This document shows, piece after piece, positions 43,862 through 52,466 of a stretch of 64,000 nucleotides of DNA. The stretch lies in contig NZ_JAVAMA010000004.1 in NCBI RefSeq assembly GCF_030730875.1, forward strand, positions 62,001 through 126,000, given 5' to 3'. Made by a program: the position numbers and the translations under genes. The notes under the pieces were generated by a model that saw only the letters and a list, made by a program, of their open reading frames with translations, searched no databases and was not told the origin of the DNA. How positions within the stretch are numbered: position 1 is the first letter of the stretch; every line of letters starts with the position of its first letter. Origin of the DNA: Sphingomonas sp. DG1-23 (GTDB lineage: Bacteria; Pseudomonadota; Alphaproteobacteria; Sphingomonadales; Sphingomonadaceae).

Positions 43862-44883
43862 CGGCGCTGGCCGATCGCATGCGCGCCCCAGGCGGTGGCG
43901 GCGACGAGCAGCGCGCCGGTGAACTGGTGGAGCGCGGCGAGGGTGATGTTCATGCCCGACATCACCGTGGCGATGCCGAGCAGGATCTGCAGCCCGAACG
44001 CGCTGTGGATCGCGATCGACGCGCGCCGGTCGACTCCACGGGTGGCACGCGCGAGCACGACCAAAGCGGCGACCGCGACCCATGCCCACCAGCGATGGAC
44101 GAAATGGACGATTGCAGGATCGTTGAACAAGGCGTCGAGGAACGGACGGCCCGCGACGGTGGCGCCGGGATAGAAGCGGCCGTTCATCAGCGGCCATTGA
44201 TCGGTGACCAGCCCCGCGTTGAGTCCGGCGACCAGGGCGCCGAACAGCAACTGGACGAACAGGATCGTGCCCGCGAGCGCGCCGATCAGGGTCAGACGGG
44301 CGGGGCGGGCATGGGGATTGCGGAGCAGCGCGCGCAGGTCGAGCGCGGTCCAGACGATCCCCGCCAGCGTGAACAAGGCGACGAGCAGATGCACGGCGAG
44401 GCGGACATGGCTGACATCGGTGCGGACGGTGAGGCCCGACTTGACCATCCACCAGCCGATCGCACCCTGCAGGCCGCCCAATGCGAGCAAGGCGACGAGG
44501 CGCCAGCCGAAGCCGCGCGGAATCTGCCGGCGCAGCGCGAACCAGAGCAGCGGCAGTGCGAAAGCCACCCCGATCAGCCGGCCGAGCAGGCGGTGGAGAT
44601 ATTCCCAGAAGAAGATCGCCTTGAACCCGGCGAGGGTCATGCCCTGATTGAGCTGCTGATATTCGGGGATGCGCTTGTAGTTTTCGAACTCGGCCTGCCA
44701 CTGCGCGTCATTGAGCGGCGGGACGATCCCCGAGATCGGCTTCCACTGGGTGATCGACAGCCCGGATTCGGTGAGCCGGGTAATGCCGCCGATCACTACC
44801 ATCAGCACGATCAGGGCGGCGACGAAGAACAGCCAGTTGGCAAGCGCGCGGGGACGGGCGGCGGAGAGGGGGGATTGGAGCAC
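43858..44883 (-). CDS. ctaA: Haem A synthase (COX15/CtaA type)
   Basis: 341 residues with eight membrane segments in two four-helix bundles. It has ITRLTESGLSITQWKPISG (the His/Glu-linked loop), WEYLHRLLGRLIG with one haem ligand His, and HRWWAW and LHQFTGALLV with later ligands. It converts haem O to haem A for cytochrome oxidase. It starts at a GTG (44883), and no strong ribosome site is seen. Co-transcribed with cutA. Confidence 0.94.
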   Translation of the reverse strand: MLQSPLSAARPRALANWLFFVAALIVLMVVIGGITRLTESGLSITQWKPISGIVPPLNDAQWQAEFENYKRIPEYQQLNQGMTLAGFKAIFFWEYLHRLLGRLIGVAFALPLLWFALRRQIPRGFGWRLVALLALGGLQGAIGWWMVKSGLTVRTDVSHVRLAVHLLVALFTLAGIVWTALDLRALLRNPHARPARLTLIGALAGTILFVQLLFGALVAGLNAGLVTDQWPLMNGRFYPGATVAGRPFLDALFNDPAIVHFVHRWWAWVAVAALVVLARATRGVDRRASIAIHSAFGLQILLGIATVMSGMNITLAALHQFTGALLVAATAWGAHAIGQRR

Positions 44884-44915
44884 GGGACCGCTTTAAGATG
44901 ACCGTCGCTGCAAAG

Positions 44916-45617
44916 CTAGTCGGTGGCGCTTTCCCAATCCACGGTCAAGCCGAGCAAAAAACGTTTATAATATCCGCAAGCCCGAAAGGCGAAGTAGTTG
45001 TTCACCCTGACTCGATTGGAATCGGGGTCGATCCGGACCTCTTCGTGATCGCCATCATAAGTTTTCTTCCGACGCTCTTTATCGATGAAGATCCTTTTCG
45101 CCACGATGTGTCGAATTTTCGAAGCATCTCGGGAAAAAACGAGCCTGCCGTCTGCGTGGAACAGACAATTGCGCAAGGTCACAGCTGCGTCAGCCTGCTC
45201 ATAAAAGGGGTTCGCAGTGGGGTTCATTCCTTGCGACTTCAGAAATTGAACCATGCGGGTTATGCCGCCCGCATATCCTTGCTCGCCCGTGCGCTTCTCG
45301 ACTTTCTGGCAAATGTCATAGAGGAAACTCTCATAGACCGAGGTCGCGAGGAAAAGGCTGCTTGTCCCCAGATAACAGGGAAATTTGACATCAATTTTAG
45401 GGAATTCGTGAGCCGCTCGGAGGAGGCGGTACCCCTGAGCCTCCTTTTCCTTTTCGGGATCAGATTGCTTTGGATAATATTGCCAAAGCTTTTCCTTTTC
45501 GAGTTGCTCTTCGGCTTAGAGAAAGCGAGGGACTTTCCAGATATAGTCGGCCAGATCGCCCATCCCTTGATGGATTTTCGCCCTGATTCCCGAAAATGTT
45601 TCGACGTGCTCCATCAT
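44916..45617 (-). pseudogene. HEPN-like protein gene interrupted by an in-frame stop
   Basis: A single minus-strand frame runs from ATG ATG at 45617 to the stop at 44916 and is broken once by TAA at 45516-45518, 33 codons from the start. After the stop the frame continues protein-like for 199 codons without a new start until residue M at 45254. Composition is AT-richer than the neighbours. The segment LRNCLFHADG has the R-x4-H pattern of HEPN nuclease domains. The upstream part reads MMEHVETFSGIRAKIHQG. A disabled, horizontally acquired defence or toxin gene is likely; a sequencing error or readthrough cannot be excluded. Confidence 0.75.
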
Positions 45618-45692
45618 TCGGCTTCCCACCCCATCCGCCGCGGCCGCGGCTCATTTCCGAAAGAGATGCGAATCCAAAGCGCCGTGTGCGGC

Positions 45693-45896
45693 TCAGCTCT
45701 CCGGAAGCTGGAGCGGCGGGGGCGCGGGGCGGGGCTTCATCGCGATGTCGATCAGCGTTTCGAGGCGGATCACCCGCTCGCGGGTCTCGATCGAATGGCG
45801 CCGGGCCTCTTCGGCGGTGGTCAGTGCCTGTTCGACCTTGTGCTGGAGCAGGGTGACTTGCTGGAGCGCGCGCAGCGCGTCGGTCCAGAAGCTCAT
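45693..45896 (-). CDS. Small coiled-coil protein
   Basis: 67 residues, almost entirely helical with a heptad pattern of Leu/Ile (LQQVTLLQHKVEQALTTAEEA, VIRLETLIDI) and a Pro-rich tail (PRPAPPPLQLPES). The ATG overlaps the stop of the ribbon-helix-helix gene upstream (ATGA). It may be the partner of that DNA-binding protein. Family not recognised. Confidence 0.65.
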   Translation of the reverse strand: MSFWTDALRALQQVTLLQHKVEQALTTAEEARRHSIETRERVIRLETLIDIAMKPRPAPPPLQLPES

Positions 45897-46264
45897 TGGC
45901 GGGTGCCGCCGGCGAACATGGCGGCGAGCGCGTCCCAGTCCAGGTCGGTTCGTGCCAGCAACTCCTCGCGAACTTGGGCGCGATAGGCCTCCTCGTCGAA
46001 CGCCGCGGCGGCAGAGCGGGCGGCGTCGAGTTCGGCCATGGCCTGCTCGGTCCGCGCATTGGCGATTTCGAGTTGCGCCAGAAGGTCGCGCATCAGCGCC
46101 TGCTCGGCGGGAGTGGGTTCGGAGTAGCGCTCCGCGGCGGTGCGCATGAAATCGCTCACGCTCATGTCGGCAGCCTCGGCATTGGCCGCGATCCGCCGTT
46201 TTTCCGACGGCGAGACGAGGACCACGACCCGGCTCGAACGGGGATCGGAAAGCTGTGTAGCCAT
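45893..46264 (-). CDS. Ribbon-helix-helix DNA-binding protein (CopG/MobC-like)
   Basis: 123 residues. The N-terminus SRVVVLVSPSEKRRIAANAEAADMSVSDFMRTAAERY (about 11-47) is the beta-strand plus two helices of a ribbon-helix-helix fold; the remainder is helical. The start at 46264 was chosen because a 12-bp inverted repeat and a leaderless promoter overlap it; Met codons at 46270 and 46276 lie inside the promoter. With the following 67-residue gene it is arranged like an antitoxin/partner operon, though the partner does not resemble a known toxin. Confidence 0.7.
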   Translation of the reverse strand: MATQLSDPRSSRVVVLVSPSEKRRIAANAEAADMSVSDFMRTAAERYSEPTPAEQALMRDLLAQLEIANARTEQAMAELDAARSAAAAFDEEAYRAQVREELLARTDLDWDALAAMFAGGTRQ

Positions 46265-46300
46265 GTGCATGTACATAACATGCACATGGGCCGTTTTCAA
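46261..46300 (-). promoter_or_regulatory. Leaderless promoter and inverted-repeat operator of the RHH gene
   Basis: Perfect 12-bp arms CCATGTGCATGT / ACATGCACATGG with a 5-base spacer (46261-46289) cover the start codon. On the minus strand, TTGAAA (46295-46300), 17 bases, and TATGTA (46272-46277) make a promoter whose -10 box ends 7 bases before the ATG. Autorepression is likely. Confidence 0.75.
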
Positions 46301-46305
46301 CGCGC

Positions 46306-48228
46306 TCAGGCCCGGGCGTCGGTCACTGCGGCTTCGTTGTAGCGCAGCGCCTTGAGCACCGTATCGACGATGTTCGCGGCGTTGAGGCCGGCCTCGTCAT
46401 ATTGCTTTTCGGGCTTGTCCTGATCCTGGAAGATGTCGGGCAGGCGCATCGTCCGCAGCTTGAGCCCGGCATCGATCAGCCCCTGGTCGCTCGCAAGAGT
46501 GAGCACATGCGCGCCGAGTCCGCCGACCGCGCCTTCCTCGACCGTCACGGCGACTTCATGGGCCGCGAGCAATTTGCGGATCAATTCCTCGTCGAGCGGC
46601 TTGGCGAAACGCAGATCGGCGACGGTGGTCGAAAGACCGCGCGCCTCGAGCGCATCGGCCGCCTTGAGCGCTTCGGCGAGGCGGGTGCCGAGCGACAGGA
46701 TCGCCACGGTTTTGCCTTCGCGGACGACCCGGCCCTTGCCGATCGCGAGCCGCTGCGGGACTTCGGGCAATGCGATGCCGACACCGTTGCCGCGCGGATA
46801 ACGCACCGCGATCGGGCCCGAATCATGCTCGGCCGCGGTGTAGGTCATGTGGACCAGCTCGGCTTCGTCCGCAGGGGCCATCACCACGAAATTGGGCAGG
46901 GTCGCGAGATAGGTGACGTCGAAGCTGCCGGCGTGCGTCGCGCCATCGGCACCGACGAGGCCGGCGCGGTCGATCGCGAAGCGCACCGGCAGATTCTGGA
47001 TCGCGACGTCGTGGACGACCTGATCGTAGGCGCGCTGGAGGAAGGTCGAATAGATCGCGCAAAACGGGCGCATGCCCTGCGCGGCGAGGCCGGCGGCGAA
47101 GGTGACGGCGTGCTGTTCGGCGATGCCGACGTCGAAGGCGCGGTCGGGATGCGCCTGGGCGAACTTGTCGACCCCGGTGCCCGAGGGCATCGCCGCGGTG
47201 ATCGCGACGATGCGCGGGTCGGTCCCGGCGAGCTTGGCGAGGGTCTCGCCGAAGACGTTCTGGTAGGAAGGCGGCCCGGGCGGCGCCTTGTCCTGGGTTC
47301 CGGTGATCACGTCGAACTTCTGGACGCCGTGATATTTGTCTGCCGCCGCCTCGGCATGGGCATAGCCCTTGCCTTTCTTGGTGACGACATGGACGAGGAT
47401 CGGGCCGTGCTCGCTGTCGCGGACATTCTCGAGCACCGGGATCAGATGGTCGAGATTATGGCCGTCGATCGGGCCGACATAATAGAAACCGAGCTCCTCG
47501 AAGAGGGTGCCGCCGGTCGCCATGCCGCGGGCGAATTCCTCGGCCTTTTCGGCAGCGTTGTGGGCGCGCTTCGAAATGCGGCGGATCGCGCGCTTGGCGA
47601 AGTTCCTGAGGCCCAGATAGTTGGACGAAGACACGGTCCGCGCGAGATAGGCGGAGAGCCCGCCGACCGGCGGCGCGATCGACATGTCGTTGTCGTTGAG
47701 GATGACGACGAGCCGGTTGCCTGCCGCCTCGGCATTGTTCATCGCCTCATAGGCCATGCCCGCGCTCATCGCGCCATCGCCGATCACCGCGATGCCCTTT
47801 CCCGGCTGGCCGGTCAGCTGGTTGGCGACGGCGAAGCCCAATGCCGCGGAGATCGAGGTCGACGAATGCGCCGCGCCGAAAGGGTCATACTCGCTCTCGC
47901 TGCGCTTGGTGAAACCCGACAGCCCGCCGCCCTGACGCAGGGTACGGATCCGGTCGCGGCGGCCGGTGAGTATCTTGTGCGGATAGCATTGATGCCCGAC
48001 GTCCCAGATCAGCCGGTCGCGCGGCGTATCGAACACATAATGGATTGCGACGGTCAGCTCGACCACGCCGAGCCCCGAGCCGAGATGCCCGCCGGTCGTC
48101 CCTACCGCCGAGATTGTCTCAGCGCGCAGCTCGTCGGCGAGCTGGCGAAGATCGGCCGGCTTGAGCTTGCGGAGGTCAGCGGGCGTGTCGACGGTGTCGA
48201 GCAGGGGCGTGCTTGGAAGGTCGGCCAT
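46306..48228 (-). CDS. dxs: 1-deoxy-D-xylulose-5-phosphate synthase
   Basis: 640 residues, the full length of the enzyme. The thiamine diphosphate motif region ([17 protein letters not shown] ... [13 protein letters not shown]), [13 protein letters not shown], and [18 protein letters not shown] with its catalytic Glu region are visible, plus the transketolase-type C-terminal domain. It condenses pyruvate and glyceraldehyde-3-phosphate to start the non-mevalonate isoprenoid route (quinones, carotenoids). It is a stand-alone gene; AAGG precedes the ATG. Confidence 0.98.
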   Translation of the reverse strand: MADLPSTPLLDTVDTPADLRKLKPADLRQLADELRAETISAVGTTGGHLGSGLGVVELTVAIHYVFDTPRDRLIWDVGHQCYPHKILTGRRDRIRTLRQGGGLSGFTKRSESEYDPFGAAHSSTSISAALGFAVANQLTGQPGKGIAVIGDGAMSAGMAYEAMNNAEAAGNRLVVILNDNDMSIAPPVGGLSAYLARTVSSSNYLGLRNFAKRAIRRISKRAHNAAEKAEEFARGMATGGTLFEELGFYYVGPIDGHNLDHLIPVLENVRDSEHGPILVHVVTKKGKGYAHAEAAADKYHGVQKFDVITGTQDKAPPGPPSYQNVFGETLAKLAGTDPRIVAITAAMPSGTGVDKFAQAHPDRAFDVGIAEQHAVTFAAGLAAQGMRPFCAIYSTFLQRAYDQVVHDVAIQNLPVRFAIDRAGLVGADGATHAGSFDVTYLATLPNFVVMAPADEAELVHMTYTAAEHDSGPIAVRYPRGNGVGIALPEVPQRLAIGKGRVVREGKTVAILSLGTRLAEALKAADALEARGLSTTVADLRFAKPLDEELIRKLLAAHEVAVTVEEGAVGGLGAHVLTLASDQGLIDAGLKLRTMRLPDIFQDQDKPEKQYDEAGLNAANIVDTVLKALRYNEAAVTDARA

Positions 48229-48304
48229 CGCATCGCCTTACCCCAGCCTCCGCCGCAAGTCGAACGCTCGAATCGTTGAAAAGACGTGCAGTTTCCGTGC
48301 AGGC

Positions 48305-48763
48305 CTATTCGCAGTCGGCGCACTTGCCCCGGACTTCGATCACCGGACGCACCGGCGAGAACCCGGCCGTCTTCGCCGCCGACCGTACGTTCTTGGTGAT
48401 CGAATCGTCATCGAGATGGGTGGTCTGGCCGCAGCTGTCGCAGACGAGGAAGATGCAATCGTGCAGGCAATCGGGGTGCGCATTGGCGACATAGGCGTTG
48501 GCGCTCTCGACTCGCCGGGCGAGGTTCGAGCCGACGAACAGATCGAGGATGCGATAGACGCTGTTGGCGGCGACTCGGCGGCCTTCCGCCTTGGAGACCG
48601 CTTCGGCGATGTCATAGGCCGAGGCGGGCTTGTCGAATCCGGCCAGCGCCTCGAACACGCGCTCGCGCATCGCGGTCCATTGCTCGCCCGATTTCTCGAG
48701 CGTCGCCTGCGCGGCCTGGGTCAGGTCGTGGCCGTGATGCTCATGATGATCGTGCGCGGGCAT
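48305..48763 (-). CDS. Fur-family zinc-responsive repressor (Zur-like)
   Basis: 152 residues. A His-rich start (MPAHDHHEHHGHD) precedes the winged helix (ALAGFDKPASAYDIAEAV, NSVYRILDLFV) and the metal-binding half: HPDCLHDCIFLVCDSCG (Cys pair), HLDDDSITKN, and the C-terminal RGKCADC, giving the structural Zn site of four Cys. This fits Zur better than Fur. Promoter -10 TAAATC ends 6 bases before the ATG, so the mRNA is probably leaderless. The MerC-like gene upstream on the same strand could be a target. Confidence 0.88.
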   Translation of the reverse strand: MPAHDHHEHHGHDLTQAAQATLEKSGEQWTAMRERVFEALAGFDKPASAYDIAEAVSKAEGRRVAANSVYRILDLFVGSNLARRVESANAYVANAHPDCLHDCIFLVCDSCGQTTHLDDDSITKNVRSAAKTAGFSPVRPVIEVRGKCADCE

Positions 48764-48769
48764 CGCATA

Positions 48770-48798
48770 GATTTAGGCGCGCCCGGGCGCCGCTACAA
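48770..48798 (-). promoter_or_regulatory. Promoter for a leaderless mRNA (Zur-like gene)
   Basis: -35 TTGTAG (48793-48798), 17-base spacer, -10 TAAATC (48770-48775) and ATG 6 bases later. No Shine-Dalgarno is seen. Confidence 0.55.
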
Positions 48799-48819
48799 GC
48801 GCTTCAGTGGGGAAGCGCC

Positions 48820-49206
48820 TCAATAGGTGGCGCGGCGGTTGAGGTCGTGGCCGAGCGCGACGAGGCTCACGCCGATCAGCGTCCAGAAGATCTCGAACCC
48901 GCCATGCGGGAGCGACAGCGCGCCCGCCATGATGCCGATTCCGAACGCGCCGACCAAAGCCGGCGCCATGTACCCATGCGAAAGGACACCCTTGCCGAGC
49001 GCGATGATGCCGAAGCCGATCGCGAGGGTCAGGCCGATTTCGTGGATCGCGGGATGCAGCAATGCACCGGCCGAGGAGAGAATCGTCAGCAGCACCGTGG
49101 TCGCGACGCAGTGCACGAGGCACAGGCCGCTGAGCCCGATCGCGATACGATCGAAGCTCGTGTCGATACCGCCCCAATAGCGGGATAACGGGAGACTCAC
49201 CGGCAT
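48820..49206 (-). CDS. MerC-domain membrane protein
   Basis: 128 residues with four hydrophobic segments; the first contains GLCLVHCVATTVLL, where MerC-type proteins keep a Cys pair in the first helix. It ends in a charged tail (GHDLNRRATY). MerC-domain proteins move mercury or other metals across the inner membrane. Here it precedes a zinc regulator gene, which suggests zinc or another divalent metal. Leaderless promoter at 49214-49242. Confidence 0.8.
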   Translation of the reverse strand: MPVSLPLSRYWGGIDTSFDRIAIGLSGLCLVHCVATTVLLTILSSAGALLHPAIHEIGLTLAIGFGIIALGKGVLSHGYMAPALVGAFGIGIMAGALSLPHGGFEIFWTLIGVSLVALGHDLNRRATY

Positions 49207-49213
49207 GGGCGCT

Positions 49214-49242
49214 GATATAGGCAGGAATCAGTGAAGGTACAA
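49214..49242 (-). promoter_or_regulatory. Promoter for a leaderless mRNA (MerC-like gene)
   Basis: -35 TTGTAC (49237-49242), 17-base spacer, -10 TATATC (49214-49219) and ATG 7 bases later. The GATATATTGTAC overlapping the -35 may hold a metal-regulator site, though symmetry is poor. Confidence 0.55.
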
Positions 49243-49461
49243 TATATCATCGTCGAAATGCCGCGCGCTGCGACGAAGCGAGCGAGCGGGGGTGGGCGCG
49301 GTCCGGCGGATGTCTGGAATGGTGGCGGGACATAGGCCGAGTGACGCTCTAGGGGACGTCACCCGGCCACGCCCGCTACTACCCTAAATAGGTAGGCCGC
49401 GGGTCGTTTTCCACCCCGGCTGCGCCGGTGCGGATGTCTGCTGCGTCGAGGCGAGTCGGCG

Positions 49462-50139
49462 TCATGCGTGCTGACCATAATAATGCGCCTGCGCGGCTTC
49501 GGTTGCGCTCACGGCGAGCAAGGAGCGCGCGTCGTTGGCCGAGCGTACCTTGCCGGTGCGATCCGCCGCGGCATCGAGCACGCGGTCGAGCAGCGCCTGG
49601 CCCTCTTCCCACCAGCCGATGCCGCTCGCGGCGTTGAGATGGCCCTGCGGCCCGGCGTCGATGAAGAAGCTGCCCCAGCCGCCGGCCAGCGCCCGCGCCT
49701 TTTCGGGTGCGATCCATGGATCGTCGCTGCTCGCCACCACGATCGACGGGAAGGGCAGCGGTTTCGAGGGCGTGGGCTGGAAGGCGGCGAGTTCGGGCCG
49801 CACGTCCTCGCGATCGACATCGGCGGGGGCGACGAGCAATGCGCCCGCTACCGGCCAGCCGAACGGCTGCCCGGAAAGCTCGGCCCACCATGCGACGGCG
49901 AGGCAGCCGAGGCTGTGCGCGGCGAGGACTACCGGCGCCTGGGCATTGCGAATCGCCTGATCGAGCTTGGTGACCCAGGTATTGCGATGCGGCGAATCCC
50001 ACATGCCGAGTTCGACGCGATGCGTGTCGGGGCGCGATTGCTCCCATAGGGTCTGCCAGTGCGACGGGCCCGAGCCGCCGAGTCCGGGGACAGTGAGAAT
50101 GATCGGCGAATGGTCGTCGATAGGCGAAAATATGGACAT
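49462..50139 (-). CDS. RBBP9/YdeN-family serine hydrolase
   Basis: 225 residues from the second of two possible starts; GGAG 8 bases upstream favours ATG at 50139 over GTG at 50148. The alpha/beta hydrolase features are VPGLGGSGPSHWQTLWE (family signature), AAHSLGCLAVAWW with nucleophile Ser (about 73), VASSDDPWI with the acid and AGPQGHLNAASG with His. Function in bacteria is unclear; some members cleave small esters. Confidence 0.88.
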   Translation of the reverse strand: MSIFSPIDDHSPIILTVPGLGGSGPSHWQTLWEQSRPDTHRVELGMWDSPHRNTWVTKLDQAIRNAQAPVVLAAHSLGCLAVAWWAELSGQPFGWPVAGALLVAPADVDREDVRPELAAFQPTPSKPLPFPSIVVASSDDPWIAPEKARALAGGWGSFFIDAGPQGHLNAASGIGWWEEGQALLDRVLDAAADRTGKVRSANDARSLLAVSATEAAQAHYYGQHA

Positions 50140-50258
50140 TGGTTCCACTCCACCCGAAGGGAGGCCGGAACACGGATATATATCCTATCGATTTAGTGGG
50201 CAATAAGCAGTGCGCCGGATTGTCGTGCGCGTGCGACGATCTGATCGGCCGAGAAAAA

Positions 50259-50389
50259 ATCCTCCCTCGCGCAGCGGAGGAGGTGGCGCCGAAGGCGACG
50301 GAGGGGGCCTCTCCCCAGGCGACGCGCCCGTGGAGAAGCCCCCTCCGTCACGCTGCGCGTGACACCTCCCCCGCTTCGCGAGGGAGGAT
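50259..50389. repeat. Intergenic inverted-repeat element
   Basis: Outer arms ATCCTCCCTCGC and GCGAGGGAGGAT are a perfect 12-bp pair; nested pairs CACGCTGCGCGTG, GGCGCCGAAGGCG and CCCCTCCGTC lie inside. Same class as 29504 and 59362. It follows the lpd gene end and might terminate transcription. Confidence 0.75.
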
Positions 50390-50397
50390 CGAACGAC

Positions 50398-51798
50398 TCA
50401 GATGTGCAGCGCGCGTCCGTAGGCGCCGAGCACGCTCTCGTGCATCATCTCGCTCAGCGTCGGATGCGGGAAGACCGTCTCCATCAGCTCGGCCTCGGTG
50501 GTCTCGAGCGTCTTGCCGATCGTATAGCCCTGGATCAGCTCGGTGACCTCGGCGCCGATCATGTGCGCACCGAGCAGCTCGCCGGTCTTCGCGTCGAACA
50601 CGGTCTTCACGAAGCCCTCGGCCTCGCCGAGCGCGATCGCCTTGCCGTTGCCGATGAAGGGGAAATTGCCGACCTTGACTTCGTAGCCGGCTTCCTTCGC
50701 CCTGGCCTCGGTCAGGCCGACGCTGGCGATCTGCGGGTGGCAATAGGTGCAGCCCGGAATGTTGCGCGGGTCCATCGCGTGCGGATGGTTGCCGGCGATC
50801 GCCTCGGCGGCGATCACGCCCTCATGGCTGGCCTTGTGCGCGAGCCAGGGCGGCGCGGTGATGTCGCCGATCGCGTAAAGGCCGTCGACATTGGTCTTGC
50901 AGGCCGGATCGGTCTTGAGGAAGCCGCGATCGTCGACCGCGACGCCCAGCTCCTTGAGGCCGATATTCTCGGTGTTCGGAACGATGCCGATCGCGACGAT
51001 GACGTGGGTGAAGTCGCTTTGCGTGGACTTGCCGTCCCTGGCGGTGATCGTCGCCTTCACGCCGTTGGCGTCGGCGGCGATCTTGTCGATCTTGGCGCCG
51101 GTCAAGATCGTCATGCCCTGCTTCTTGAGCGCCTTCTCCAGGAAAATGGAGACGTCGGCATCCTCGACGGGGACGATGCGGTCGAGCATCTCGACCACCG
51201 TCACTTCGGCGCCCATGTCGTTGTAGAAGCTGGCGAATTCGATGCCGATCGCGCCCGAGCCGATGACGAGGAGCTTTTTCGGCATCTCGGGCGGAGTCAT
51301 CGCATGGCGATAGGTCCAGACGCGCTTGCCGTCGGCGGGGAGGTTGGGAAGGTCGCGGGCGCGCGCGCCGGTGGCGAGGATGATGTTCTTCGCCTCGAGA
51401 TCGGTCTTCTTGCCGTCCTTGTCGGTGACGCTGAGCTTGCCCTTGCCGGTCAGCTTGCCCTCGCCGAAATGCACGGCGATCTTGTTCTTCTTCATCAGGT
51501 GCGTGACGCCCTGATTGAGCTGCTTCGCCACGCCACGCGAGCGCTTGACCACGGCTTCGATGTCCGCGCTGATTCCCTGCGCCACGAGGCCGTAATCCTT
51601 GGCGTGCTGCATGTAATGGTAGATCTCGGCCGAGCGGAGCAAAGCCTTGGTCGGGATGCAGCCCCAGTTGAGGCAGATTCCACCGAGCAATTCGCGCTCG
51701 ACGATCGCGACCTTGAGGCCGAGCTGCGCGCCGCGGATCGCCGCGACATAGCCGCCGGGCCCCGAGCCGAGGACGATGAGATCGTAGGATTCAGCCAT
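50398..51798 (-). CDS. lpd: Dihydrolipoamide dehydrogenase (E3)
   Basis: 466 residues. FAD motif GSGPGGYVAAIRGAQLG, redox disulfide GGICLNWGCIPTKALL, NAD motif LLVIGSGAIGIEFA, YAIGDITAPP and the C-terminal catalytic HPTLSEMMHE are complete. It reoxidises the lipoyl groups of 2-oxoacid dehydrogenase complexes. pdhC lies upstream on the same strand, so it is probably the pyruvate-dehydrogenase E3. Confidence 0.98.
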   Translation of the reverse strand: MAESYDLIVLGSGPGGYVAAIRGAQLGLKVAIVERELLGGICLNWGCIPTKALLRSAEIYHYMQHAKDYGLVAQGISADIEAVVKRSRGVAKQLNQGVTHLMKKNKIAVHFGEGKLTGKGKLSVTDKDGKKTDLEAKNIILATGARARDLPNLPADGKRVWTYRHAMTPPEMPKKLLVIGSGAIGIEFASFYNDMGAEVTVVEMLDRIVPVEDADVSIFLEKALKKQGMTILTGAKIDKIAADANGVKATITARDGKSTQSDFTHVIVAIGIVPNTENIGLKELGVAVDDRGFLKTDPACKTNVDGLYAIGDITAPPWLAHKASHEGVIAAEAIAGNHPHAMDPRNIPGCTYCHPQIASVGLTEARAKEAGYEVKVGNFPFIGNGKAIALGEAEGFVKTVFDAKTGELLGAHMIGAEVTELIQGYTIGKTLETTEAELMETVFPHPTLSEMMHESVLGAYGRALHI

Positions 51799-51837
51799 TT
51801 GGATGCGCCTTGTTGGTTCGTTGGCGAGATAGGGTGT

Positions 51838-52236
51838 TCAGGACGTCGTTGCGACCGCCGCCTCGACCGGGCGGGGCTGGCGGTGCTCGTCGATCGCGAC
51901 GAAGACGAACTGGGCCTGCGTCACGAGGCAGCTTTGCTCGGCATGTCGCGCGCGGCGCCAAGCCTGGACGTCGATCGTCATCGAGGTGCGGCCGACCTTG
52001 ACCAGATCGGCATAGACCGAGACTTCGTCGCCGACCGCGACCGGGGCGTGGAACTTCATTCCCTCGACTGCGATCGTCACCGCGCGGCCGTGCGAATGGC
52101 GCGAGGCGACGAGCCCCGCGGCCATGTCCATCTGGCTCATCAGCCAGCCGCCGAAAATGTCGCCATAGGGATTGGCGTCGGCGGGCATGGTGGTGACCCG
52201 GATCGCGGGCTGGCGATCGGGTGGGCTGTCAGCCAT
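51838..52236 (-). CDS. Acyl-CoA thioesterase (YciA family)
   Basis: 132 residues of the hot-dog fold. PADANPYGDIFGGWLMSQMDMAAG with the catalytic Asp pattern is the YciA signature, followed by KFHAPVAVGDEVSVYADLVKVGRTSMTI. It hydrolyses short- to medium-chain acyl-CoA. The ATG (52236) overlaps the stop of the upstream gene by 8 bases; a TTG two codons earlier is less likely. Confidence 0.88.
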   Translation of the reverse strand: MADSPPDRQPAIRVTTMPADANPYGDIFGGWLMSQMDMAAGLVASRHSHGRAVTIAVEGMKFHAPVAVGDEVSVYADLVKVGRTSMTIDVQAWRRARHAEQSCLVTQAQFVFVAIDEHRQPRPVEAAVATTS

Positions 52237-52456
52237 TGGCAATGTCCTTCGGTTTGCGGCCGAGCCTGGCGCGGTCGATCGTCAGCGCGCGGCGGATCGG
52301 GCCGATCCCCATCAGCACCACCAAAGCCATCGCGACGAAGGTGACCAGCCAGATATCCTGGGTTGCGCGCGGATAGGACCAGGCCGCCGCAGTCGCGATC
52401 AGCGCCGCGGCGAGCAGACCGATGGCGATATGGACCACCTCGATGAGGACGCGCAC
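52229..52456 (-). CDS. Small two-helix membrane protein
   Basis: 75 residues. Two hydrophobic segments (about 6-27 and 35-55) and a basic tail (RRALTIDRARLGRKPKD). It lies between pdhC (10 bases upstream) and the thioesterase (8-base overlap), so it belongs to this operon. Function unknown. Confidence 0.75.
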   Translation of the reverse strand: MRVLIEVVHIAIGLLAAALIATAAAWSYPRATQDIWLVTFVAMALVVLMGIGPIRRALTIDRARLGRKPKDIANG

Positions 52457-52466
52457 CGCCGCCGCC

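Noticed and set aside
44898..45986. Plus-strand frame over the HEPN-like locus
   Set aside because: Though 362 codons long, it has no recognisable domain and a poor start, while the minus-strand frame has protein-like composition and the R-x4-H pattern.
49214..49252. Clear Zur operator before the MerC-like gene
   Set aside because: GATATATTGTAC looks suggestive but only the outer and central base pairs are symmetrical.
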